A stretch of 15,669 bases of DNA from Anammoximicrobium sp032229885. Lineage in GTDB: Bacteria > Planctomycetota > Planctomycetia > Pirellulales > Pirellulaceae. Numbering within the stretch: position 1 is the first letter of the stretch; the number at the start of each line of letters is the position of its first letter. Position numbers and translations under genes: made by a program. The notes under the pieces were generated by a model. The model saw only the letters and a list, made by a program, of their open reading frames with translations. It ran no database searches and was not told where the DNA came from. This document shows, piece by piece, positions 8,483-14,238 of this stretch. The stretch is taken from assembly GCA_032229885.1 (NCBI GenBank), contig JAVYAJ010000243.1:1-15669 (forward strand). The letters are read 5' to 3'.

Positions 8483-8690
8483 GCGCATCACGTTCGATAC
8501 GCAGATCATGGGCGGTCGGGCCTGCATCCGTGGTATGCGGATTCCGGTCTCGGTGATCGTTGGCCAGTTGGCCCACGGGGCCACGGTTCAGGAGGTGTTG
8601 GAAGACTATCCGGACCTGGAACCCAAAGACGTACAGCAAGCGCTCGAGTACGCCGCTTGGTTGACGCAGGAAGAGATTCTGATTGCCTGA
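8475..8690 (+). CDS. DUF433 antitoxin-like protein (intact copy)
   Basis: A 71-residue protein beginning MFERITFDTQIMGGRACIRG. It matches the DUF433 pattern throughout: GMRIPVSVIVGQLAHG, then LEDYPDLEPKDVQQALEYAA, the part lost by the neighbouring copy. The short winged-helix-like fold of this family is thought to bind and neutralise a PIN-like toxin and often to autoregulate. GACGAGG lies just before the ATG. The gene ends 12 nt before the DUF5615 gene, the partner usually found next to DUF433. It is the second of two tandem DUF433 genes; the two are clearly diverged, so this is not a fresh duplication. Since the first copy is broken, this one is the only candidate antitoxin left for the toxin downstream. 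Confidence 0.85.
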   Translation: MFERITFDTQIMGGRACIRGMRIPVSVIVGQLAHGATVQEVLEDYPDLEPKDVQQALEYAAWLTQEEILIA

Positions 8691-8702
8691 AAGGTCGCAG
8701 CC

Positions 8703-9071
8703 ATGCGGTTCTTGGCGGATATGGGTGTGTCGATGCGCGTCGTGGCGTGGCTTCGCGCCGCGGGCCACGACGCACTGCATCTGCGCGAACAAGGGTTGCT
8801 GCGGCTGCCGAACGGGCAGATCTTCGCGAAAGCGCACCAGGAGCAACGAGTCGTGCTCACCTTCGACCTGGACTTCGGCGAGATCCTGGCCGCCAGCGCC
8901 GGCCAGATCGTCAGCGTGGCGCTGTTCCGGCTGCGCAACACTCGCACCGATCACGTCATTGCGCGTCTTCAGCACGTCTTGTCCGAGTCATCGCACGAAC
9001 TGGAGCGGGGCGCAATCGTGTTGGTCGAAGACGGACGGCATCGCGTAAGGAAGCTGCCCATCGGGACCTGA
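8703..9071 (+). CDS. DUF5615 PIN-like toxin
   Basis: A 122-residue protein starting MRFLADMGVSMRVVAWLRAA. It has the DUF5615 pattern (COG4634-like): an N-terminal acidic site in FLADMG (D6), GHDALHLREQGL, and LTFDLDFGE (D55, D57) near the middle. These acidic residues match the metal-binding positions expected of a PIN-like ribonuclease. Length and start fit the family, and a purine-rich AAAGG lies about 8 nt upstream. It follows an intact DUF433 gene, the usual antitoxin order. Both sit between the methylase and the ATPase of the defence operon on the same strand, so the pair could be co-transcribed and make loss of the operon costly. Toxicity is inferred from family membership; all key acidic residues I would expect are present. 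Confidence 0.85.
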   Translation: MRFLADMGVSMRVVAWLRAAGHDALHLREQGLLRLPNGQIFAKAHQEQRVVLTFDLDFGEILAASAGQIVSVALFRLRNTRTDHVIARLQHVLSESSHELERGAIVLVEDGRHRVRKLPIGT

Positions 9072-9102
9072 AAGCAGCCGTTTGCAGGGGGACTCCGATC
9101 GA

Positions 9103-9375
9103 ATGGTTCGGCAGATGTGTAGTGCGCCGGCTTCACGAGCGTATGCTGGGCCGGTGATCGCGGCGAAGCGGCCGGGCGCCGGCGAGGAAGACGCCCTCGG
9201 TCAAGCTGTGGCGTATGTGCAAAGCTTGGGCGTTCAGCGCGACGTGCTGGTGACCGATGGCGTGCGCTATCGATTGTATGCCGCGGCGCAGGGGTTCGCG
9301 CCCGTGGCTGATGCGAATCTGGTGAGACTCAAACGTGCGGCCCTTGATCTGTTTGAGCGAATCAAGAGGCCGTAA
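9103..9375 (+). pseudogene. Remnant of a type I restriction/HSDR_N-like nuclease, N-terminally truncated
   Basis: Ninety residues from ATG 9103. The first 17 residues resemble nothing. From about 9154 the sequence reads VIAAKRPGAGEEDALGQAVA and then YVQSLGVQRDVLVTDGVRYR, ending LVRLKRAALDLFERIKRP. This is the distal half of an HSDR_N-like PD-(D/E)xK module, where relatives have (V/I)-E-A-K followed by a Gln-containing helix and a TDG-x-x-(Y/W)-R-L-Y strand. The expected catalytic Glu (codon 9160-9162) is GCG, Ala, here, and everything before it is missing. A nuclease activity is therefore very unlikely. A TTG at 9082 would extend the frame by 7 residues. Its stop codon overlaps the Shine-Dalgarno of the DUF499 gene, so it may still matter for translational coupling. 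A short functional adaptor cannot be excluded. Confidence 0.6.
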
Positions 9376-9379
9376 GGAG
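9374..9379 (+). promoter_or_regulatory. Ribosome-binding site fixing the DUF499 start
   Basis: AAGGAG lies 6 nt before ATG 9386 and overlaps the TAA stop (9373-9375) of the preceding remnant gene. This is the best Shine-Dalgarno in the operon. It favours 9386 over the in-frame upstream candidate at 9335, which would place 17 extra unconserved residues inside the previous gene. Confidence 0.75.
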
Positions 9380-9385
9380 AGACCG

Positions 9386-11770
9386 ATGGAAGCCTGGTAC
9401 AAGGTCGTTACACCACGCAAGGAGGTCCGCGAGGGTCGGTCCTTCAACCCGGATGAATTTGCCATCGCGTTGGAGCAGGTGGTCGCCGGAACAGCGCCGG
9501 ACGACTACAAAATCCCCTCCCAGTTCTTTTCCCGCACGTGCTTTACCAATGCCCTGTGCGAAAATTCGGGAACGGTGCTGCGACGTCTGGCGGGCAAGAC
9601 GGAAAATACAACCCCGGTCCAGACTTTGGTCACGCAAATGGGCGGCGGCAAGACGCACATGCTCACGACGCTGTGGCACTTGGCCAGCGGGGGACCAGAG
9701 GCGTCCAGTCTTCCGGGAGTCTCGGCACTCCTGTCCGCGGCGGGATTGAGCGTGGCTCCTACGGCCAAGGTCGCCGTCTTCGTAGGGAACGCGTGGGATC
9801 CTCAGCCGGGCCGGGAAACACCGTGGATCGATGTGGCACGTCAACTGGCCGGCGACGCAGGCGTCCAGGCGTTGGGGCCTGCTGCAAAAGAAGCGCCGCC
9901 TGGTACGGAGACGCTCAACCGCGTCATATCGCTGGTCGATGGTCCGGTGCTGCTGCTGTTCGACGAGCTGCTGAACCTGCTCACTCGCCACAAGTCGTTG
10001 GCAGAGCCCATGCACGCCTTCGTCCACAACATCGTCCGCGGTCTGATCGGGACGAGCCACCGGGCTGCTGTGTTCAGCCTGCCGAAGAGCCAGATGGAAA
10101 TGAATGATTGGGAGCTGGACTGGCAGGACAAAATCGTGAAGGCCGTTGGCGCCGTGGCCAAACCGCTGTTGGTCAACGACGAAGCCGAGATTGGCGAAGT
10201 CATACGTCGTCGGTTGTTCGAGGACATTGGCTCGGAGCGAGTACGGAAGCATGTGGCAAAAGCGTATGCCGACTGGTGTTTCGAGCGACGGGCGCAGCTC
10301 CCGCCCGAATGGACGACGGTGGATACGAGCACGACGGAAAAGAAGGCCCGCCAGTACCTGCAGGAGAAGTTCGAGGCGTGCTACCCATTCCACCCGGCGA
10401 CGCTCTCCGTGTTTCAGCGAAAGTGGCGCCCGCTGCAGCATTTCCACCAGACACGAGGCACTCTGGCGATGTTTGCGCAGTGGATTTCCTGGGCGTTTCG
10501 CGAAGGCTACACCCATGCCCGCCGCGAGCCGTTGATCACGTTGGGATCGGCGCCGATGGATGTCTCCGAGTTCCGCAGCGTCGTACTGGGGCAATTGGGT
10601 GAATCGCGATTGTTGGCCGCGATCGACACAGACATCGCCTGCGAGCGGTCGCACGCCCGGACTCTGGACGTTGACACCAAGGGAGCCCTACGAGGCGTTC
10701 ACCGGCGGGTCGGAACGGCGATTTTCTTTGAATCTTCCGGTGGCCAGTTGGACAAGGTCGCCCATCTGCCAGAGTTGCGATTCGCGATCGGAGAGCCGGA
10801 GATCGACACGGCCACCGTCGATACCGCGGCGCACGCGTTGGAGAAGCGAGCATTTTTTGTCCAGTCGGTTGGGGCCGATGGGTTCAAGGTGTATCACAAG
10901 GCCAAGATCGACAAGGCCGTACATGACCGCCGCGCGTCGTTGGACGAGAACACCGAAATCAAACCGACCATCCGCAAAATGGTCGAAGACGAGTTCAAAC
11001 GCGGGGCCAGCATTCCGACCGACGTGTTCCTTGCGCCGCTGGACGGCGCCAAGGTTTCGGATACGCCTCGGTTGAGCCTCTGGGTTCTTGATCCGGACGA
11101 ACAATGGGACGTGGGTTCGGACATTCGCGAGCGGGTTGCGGAATGGACCAAAAAGCGGGGCAAACAGGACCGATTGTACCCCGGAGCCATCGTCTGGTGC
11201 GTGCGGAAACCCGGCCGCGACCTTCGCGACAAAGTGGAATTGTTGTTGGCCTGGCGGCGGGTGCAGAAGGATGTCCGCGATGGGATTCTGGGCTCGGACT
11301 TCGAGAAGGCGGACCTGCAGGACATCGAGGTCCAGATCAAGGAGGCGCAAGGCGAGGCCGTGGACGAAGTGTGGGGCGGCTACCGTTATGTCGTGCTGGC
11401 CGACAGCAGCGATCCTTCCGGATTGAAGGTCATTGACTTGGGCGCCGGTCATGCCAGTGCGGGCGAGACGTTGTGTGGGCGTGTGATCGCGGCCATGAAG
11501 GCCGAGGCTCTTCTGAACGAGACCGTCGGCGCCGGCTACATCGGCCGCAACTGGCCGCCCGCGTTCAAAGATTCGGGGGCTTGGCCGCTGAGCAGCCTGC
11601 GACAGAGCTTTCTGAACGGCGCGCTGACCCGATTGCTCGATCCGGATCGTGTGCTGCGAACGAAGATCGTCGAGTTCGTCGGGGCGGGCGAGTTTGGCGT
11701 GGCGTCGGGTCCGCAACCCGACGGCATGTACGAAAGGGTCTGGTTCAAGGAACTGATCCCACCCGAATAA
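9386..11770 (+). CDS. DUF499-family AAA-like ATPase (COG1483-like), cut short by an in-frame TAA
   Basis: The frame from ATG 9386 gives 794 residues starting MEAWYKVVTPRKEVREGRSF. Walker A is GGGKTH at 86-91 in TQMGGGKTHML. Walker B is LLLFDELLNLL with D193/E194. SQFFSRTCFTNAL near residues 39-51 and FHPATLSVFQRKW past the ATPase core fit DUF499. The frame ends at TAA 11768-11770 straight after ELIPPE. Relatives continue here with an acidic residue and a VxFE stretch, and the sequence after the TAA reads VEFESAVLLVKK in the same frame, so the natural protein was about 934 residues. A G-to-T change of GAA would create this stop. DUF499 ATPases co-occur with DUF1156 methylases in defence islands and probably drive DNA remodelling or complex assembly. 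The ATPase core is whole, so a shortened protein might keep some activity. Readthrough or a base-call error is also possible. Confidence 0.85.
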   Translation: MEAWYKVVTPRKEVREGRSFNPDEFAIALEQVVAGTAPDDYKIPSQFFSRTCFTNALCENSGTVLRRLAGKTENTTPVQTLVTQMGGGKTHMLTTLWHLASGGPEASSLPGVSALLSAAGLSVAPTAKVAVFVGNAWDPQPGRETPWIDVARQLAGDAGVQALGPAAKEAPPGTETLNRVISLVDGPVLLLFDELLNLLTRHKSLAEPMHAFVHNIVRGLIGTSHRAAVFSLPKSQMEMNDWELDWQDKIVKAVGAVAKPLLVNDEAEIGEVIRRRLFEDIGSERVRKHVAKAYADWCFERRAQLPPEWTTVDTSTTEKKARQYLQEKFEACYPFHPATLSVFQRKWRPLQHFHQTRGTLAMFAQWISWAFREGYTHARREPLITLGSAPMDVSEFRSVVLGQLGESRLLAAIDTDIACERSHARTLDVDTKGALRGVHRRVGTAIFFESSGGQLDKVAHLPELRFAIGEPEIDTATVDTAAHALEKRAFFVQSVGADGFKVYHKAKIDKAVHDRRASLDENTEIKPTIRKMVEDEFKRGASIPTDVFLAPLDGAKVSDTPRLSLWVLDPDEQWDVGSDIRERVAEWTKKRGKQDRLYPGAIVWCVRKPGRDLRDKVELLLAWRRVQKDVRDGILGSDFEKADLQDIEVQIKEAQGEAVDEVWGGYRYVVLADSSDPSGLKVIDLGAGHASAGETLCGRVIAAMKAEALLNETVGAGYIGRNWPPAFKDSGAWPLSSLRQSFLNGALTRLLDPDRVLRTKIVEFVGAGEFGVASGPQPDGMYERVWFKELIPPE

Positions 11771-12190
11771 GTCGAGTTCGAATCGGCGGTACTGCTGGTC
11801 AAGAAGGACAAAGCAGCAGCGCTCAAGAAGCCGCCCAAGGCCAAGCCGGACGAGCCTAAGCATCCGGATGAACCGCCAGAACCAGACGCGAGATCGGGCG
11901 ATGGTGGCGCCGGGACGGAGACCGAGCCGGCCACAGACACTGGTACGGACAAGGAACCGGAACCATCAGCCCCCGCGACGACGCCAGTTCGCGTCGCCGG
12001 CCAGTTGACTCCGGAACTGTGGAACCGTTTGGGCACGAAAATCCTGCCCAAGCTCAGAACTCAAGCGGGGTTCACCATCGAGGTTACGATGTCGGCAACG
12101 GTCGACAGCACAGCGGTCAAAGATCTGAAGATGGATCTACGGCAAATCATCGCGGACTTGGGATTGGAGGGATCGCTCGAGGTCACCTAA
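11771..12190 (+). pseudogene. In-frame C-terminal continuation of the DUF499 ATPase
   Basis: After the TAA at 11768, 139 further codons stay open in the same frame to the TAA at 12188-12190. They encode a lysine/alanine segment (VKKDKAAALKKPPKAKP), then a Pro/Glu/Asp/Thr-rich linker. A folded-looking end domain follows: LTPELWNRLGTKILPKL, FTIEVTMSATVDS, then LKMDLRQIIADLGLEGSLEV. This final domain is the usual C-terminus of long DUF499 proteins. Codon usage stays coding-like right up to 12190, so the stop is recent or tolerated. The only internal start is a TTG at 12005 without a Shine-Dalgarno, which makes independent translation unlikely. Confidence 0.75.
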
Positions 12191-12206
12191 GCGGCCCTCG
12201 GGCCGC
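12191..12206. promoter_or_regulatory. GC hairpin between DUF499 and XRE genes
   Basis: GCGGCCC, a 2-nt TC spacer, then GGGCCGC: a perfect 7-bp inverted repeat starting on the base after the DUF499 stop. No T run follows, so it is not a classical terminator. It could stabilise the 3' end, weaken read-through into the regulator, or act as an operator for the XRE protein encoded 25 nt downstream. Confidence 0.4.
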
Positions 12207-12230
12207 ATGTCGCTAGGAGCGTCAAAGTAT

Positions 12231-12593
12231 ATGGACAGCAGGAGCAACCAATTCGGGAAAGTGCTTCGCGAGAAACGCATGGCAAAGGGTATTAGCCTGC
12301 GAAAATTCGCGGAAAGAGTGGGCGTGAGTGCGACGTACTTATCCCAGGTCGAGCAAGGCAACGTGCTGCCGCCCACCGCTGATCGCGTGCAGCGCATGGC
12401 GGAAATGCTTGGAGAAAACCCGGACGAACTGATCGCCTTGGCCGGACGCGTACCAGAAGACCTGCCGGCGATCATCCACGAGGAACCGACCGAGATACCC
12501 CAACTGCTCCGTGAAGCCAGAGGTTTGTCGGCTGAGCAGCTTCGCGAGCTGAGAGGGCAGATTCGTCGGATCAAGGAACAAGGAAACGAGTAA
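12231..12593 (+). CDS. XRE-family helix-turn-helix regulator
   Basis: A 120-residue protein from ATG 12231. Residues about 7-65 form an HTH_3 domain: FGKVLREKRMAKGISLRKFA then ERVGVSATYLSQVEQGN, where the recognition helix is SATYLSQVEQG. VQRMAEMLGENPDELIALAG completes the five-helix bundle. The C-terminal half is charged and helical (LSAEQLRELRGQIRRI), which fits dimerisation. TAGGAG lies 11 nt upstream, longer than ideal. An ATG at 12207 has no ribosome-binding site because it directly follows the GC hairpin, so I prefer 12231. The stop overlaps the start of the ImmA-like gene (TAATG), the standard arrangement of XRE repressor and ImmA/IrrE protease pairs. It may repress the operon or autoregulate; the palindromes at 914-931 and 12191-12206 are candidate operators. 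The frame is intact. Confidence 0.85.
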   Translation: MDSRSNQFGKVLREKRMAKGISLRKFAERVGVSATYLSQVEQGNVLPPTADRVQRMAEMLGENPDELIALAGRVPEDLPAIIHEEPTEIPQLLREARGLSAEQLRELRGQIRRIKEQGNE

Positions 12594-12820
12594 TGGCGCG
12601 ACGAAGCGTGGCACCGCGGGGCGAGGTTCCGTTTCTCCACGAGAAGCAGATCGAGGCGGAAGCGGACTTGCTGCTGGCCGAATACGGCCACGAGCACGAG
12701 CCCATTCTCGCACCGCCGGTTCCCCTCGACGAAATCGTCGAGTTCCATCTGCACCTGACGCTCGAATACAAGGACCTGAAGGCGTTGTTCGGTCCTTCCG
12801 AGTGTGTCGGGGTGTGGTAG
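12593..12820 (+). pseudogene. ImmA/IrrE-type metallopeptidase, truncated by insertion
   Basis: The frame gives 75 residues from ATG 12593, overlapping the XRE stop as TAATG. The N-terminus reads RGEVPFLHEKQIEAEADLLL, then PPVPLDEIVEFHLHLTLEY and KDLKALFG. This is the opening of ImmA/IrrE (COG2856-like) proteins, where a PVPVxEIAE motif precedes the catalytic domain. The HExxH zinc site expected later is absent because the frame runs into the left end of an ISL3 element near 12808 and stops at TAG 12818-12820. The remaining gene is not found elsewhere in the window. Such proteases normally cleave their XRE partner to lift repression, so this lesion may leave the XRE protein uncontrolled. Assignment to ImmA rests on the motif and the XRE context. 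Confidence 0.75.
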
Positions 12821-13157
12821 AATGTTGGCGGGAGGGACGCGCAGATGCAGGACACAGAACTTTATCAGGCGATTCTTGGTTTGGCGTTGCCGTGGACGAT
12901 TTCCAAGGTGGATCTGGACACGACCGCGCAAGAGATACGAATCCACGTCGATCATCCTCGGGGAACGGAGTTCAAGTGTCCGGACTGTGAGCGGACGTTG
13001 CCCTGTTACGACCATGCGGAAACACGATCGTGGAGGCATTTGGACTCGTGCCAGTTAAAGACGTTCTTGGTTGCTCGGCAGCCTCGCGTGAACTGTCCCG
13101 AGCATGGTGTGAAAACCGTACTGGTTCCGTGGGCAGAGAAGAGCAGTCGGTTCTGTT
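12808..13157 (+). mobile_element. ISL3-family insertion sequence, left-end remnant
   Basis: The left end is placed near 12808, where the ImmA-like reading stops matching and a GGGGTGTGGTAGAATG tract begins. This tract resembles ISL3-type ends by position, not by a confirmed terminal repeat. The element holds the first 104 codons of its transposase and is cut near 13153-13158 by unrelated sequence leading to a second insertion element. I see no right end and no target duplication, so most of the element has been lost together with the rest of the ImmA-like gene. Confidence 0.6.
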
Positions 13158-13159
13158 AG
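12845..13159 (+). pseudogene. ISL3-family transposase, N-terminal zinc-finger fragment
   Basis: ATG 12845 has GGGAGG 9 nt upstream. The 104-residue fragment starts MQDTELYQAILGLALPW and has the ISL3 N-terminal zinc-finger pattern: CPDC at about residues 45-48, then RSWRHLDSCQLKTFLVARQP and VNCPEHGVKT with VPWAEKSSRF. Full ISL3 transposases run to about 400 or more residues and continue after the SRF motif with a helix-turn-helix and the DDE core. All of that is missing here. The TAG at 13157-13159 lies in foreign sequence. It cannot catalyse transposition; the DNA-binding zinc finger could still be made, but there is no sign it is used. Confidence 0.8.
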
Positions 13160-13179
13160 CCACCCACACGGTGAAAAGG

Positions 13180-13195
13180 GCAGCCCTTTAAAGCT
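13180..13195. repeat. Left terminal inverted repeat of IS4-like element
   Basis: GCAGCCCTTTAAAGCT is the exact reverse complement of 14061-14076. The central CTTTAAAG is itself palindromic. Confidence 0.75.
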
Positions 13196-13353
13196 AGCAC
13201 GTATGTGAGACCACGATGGAAGTCCGTGAATCTGGTGAAGCATGGCAATGTGCGGGCGGAGACGTTTTCGTCTAAGACCAGTCGAAACAGCAACTCAGCG
13301 GTAGAATGGCGGGACGGAGGCAGTTTTCTCGGCCCGTTCCACGGAGAGGCACG

Positions 13354-14059
13354 ATGGCGTTGATGGATACGCTGATCGGTCGCTTCACCAAGGACGCCCC
13401 CGGGGCCGTTATGACGCGAGCGTTGTTCGCCAATATTCTCGCCCCGAAGGAATTGGATACCATTTCCCAGGACTGTGCCGAGAAGCAATACGAAGGCGAA
13501 CTCTTGTTCTCCACCGCGGTACATTTGCTCGCATCGGCGGTGACCCGAGCAACAGCCTGCGCTCAACGCGACGTACCAACAGCATCAGGACTCGATCAAC
13601 GTTTCAGTGACGGCGGTCTATCAGAAGCTGCGTGGAGTGGAGTTACCGGTGACGCGGGAATTGGTGCGTCGTACCGCAGGAAAGAAGGCGCAAGTGCTGG
13701 ACAGCGTGGGGTGGTGTGAAGAGACACTGATTCCCGGTTACGAGACCCGAGTTCTGGACGGCTTCCACTTGCGGGGTACGGAACACCGCATCAAAGAAAC
13801 TCGCTCGCTGAGAGCGACGCCGTTGCCGGGGCAATGCCTGGCGGTGCTGGATCCGCAACGGCATTTGCTGGTCGATATTTATGCGGAGCTAAGTGCCGAG
13901 CACATGGCCGAGGCGTTGAAGAATCATGCTCGGCACGTGAGGCAACGGCGTTACCTCAAGCATCGCCGTGGCTCCAAGAAACCCCCGCCCAAACGCACAG
14001 GTCGTAAGTCACATGTCTCGACTGCTCAGGTGCTGGCCACACGCCGGCGCCGGGAATGA
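13354..14059 (+). pseudogene. IS4-like transposase, frameshifted and missing its catalytic centre
   Basis: ATG 13354 (GGAGAGG 4 nt upstream) opens MALMDTLIGRFTKDAPGAVM and LLFSTAVHLLASAVTR in one frame. From about 13565 homology continues in the next frame: QDSINVSVTAVYQKLRGVEL, RRTAGKKAQVLDSVG, PGYETRVLDGFHL, GTEHRIKETRSLR and LPGQCLAVLDPQR. The frame switch lies between the stop of the second frame at 13541-13543 and about 13570. After LLVDI the protein jumps directly to the C-terminal tail AELSAEHMAEALKNHARHVR and KHRRGSKKPPPKR, with HVSTAQVLA before the stop. Only the first presumed catalytic Asp (in VLDG) remains; the other two acidic residues of the DDE triad lie in the deleted part. 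The element is dead on its own but keeps both ends, so an intact relative could mobilise it. The family call is from motif memory. Confidence 0.75.
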
Positions 14060-14060
14060 C

Positions 14061-14076
14061 AGCTTTAAAGGGCTGC
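14061..14076. repeat. Right terminal inverted repeat of IS4-like element
   Basis: AGCTTTAAAGGGCTGC, the exact reverse complement of 13180-13195. It starts one base after the transposase stop codon (14057-14059) region, so the gene reaches almost to the element's end. Confidence 0.75.
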
Positions 14077-14238
14077 GCGTTGCCACCCATGCTGCATTCC
14101 CCCCGAGTGTCCAGCCCGACCCCGTCCGTCGCTCGCGCGCTGCTGGTTCTAAGTCCGCGTGTCGGTCGCGCCGGCTCGACAGGCCGGATTCTTTTCGGGC
14201 GCCGGGATTCCAGATTATGGAGAAATTCGCCGCGCGGC
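14077..14238. other. Non-coding spacer between IS element and HisA-like gene
   Basis: I see no protein-like frame, no remainder of the ImmA-like gene and no ISL3 right end. The stretch is GC-rich with a C run (14099-14104). The right boundary of the island probably falls here. Confidence 0.4.

Larger units (their letters stand above)
13180..14076 (+). mobile_element. IS4-like insertion element, internally deleted (897 bp)
   Basis: Perfect 16-bp terminal inverted repeats (13180-13195 and 14061-14076) bracket a leader of about 160 bp and a damaged transposase gene. Intact relatives need about 1.4-1.5 kb for a transposase of around 440 residues, so several hundred bases are missing from the middle. 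I find no direct target duplication flanking the repeats. The outer sequences on both sides share a short GCCACCCA string, but in direct orientation and at different distances. The element sits at the broken end of the ISL3 remnant. Confidence 0.65.

Noticed and set aside
9362..10654. A 430-residue minus-strand open frame opposite the DUF499 gene
   Set aside because: It lies entirely antisense to a well-supported ATPase with Walker motifs, and its product has no coherent domain. Long antisense frames are common in GC-rich coding DNA.
10688..11863. A 391-residue minus-strand open frame
   Set aside because: Also antisense to the DUF499 gene and crossing its stop; its composition is that of a shadow frame.
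12005..12190. Independent small protein starting at the TTG at 12005
   Set aside because: No Shine-Dalgarno, non-ATG start, and the sequence is clearly the C-terminal domain of the interrupted DUF499 protein in the same frame.
13541..13570. Programmed frameshift in the IS4-like transposase
   Set aside because: IS4-type elements are not known for frameshift-controlled expression, no slippery run is visible, and the gene has also lost its catalytic centre.
13155..14092. GCCACCCA strings on both sides of the IS4-like element as a target-site duplication
   Set aside because: They lie at unequal distances from the terminal repeats and the flanking bases differ, so they do not fit a clean duplication. 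They may be a short intergenic motif of the genome.
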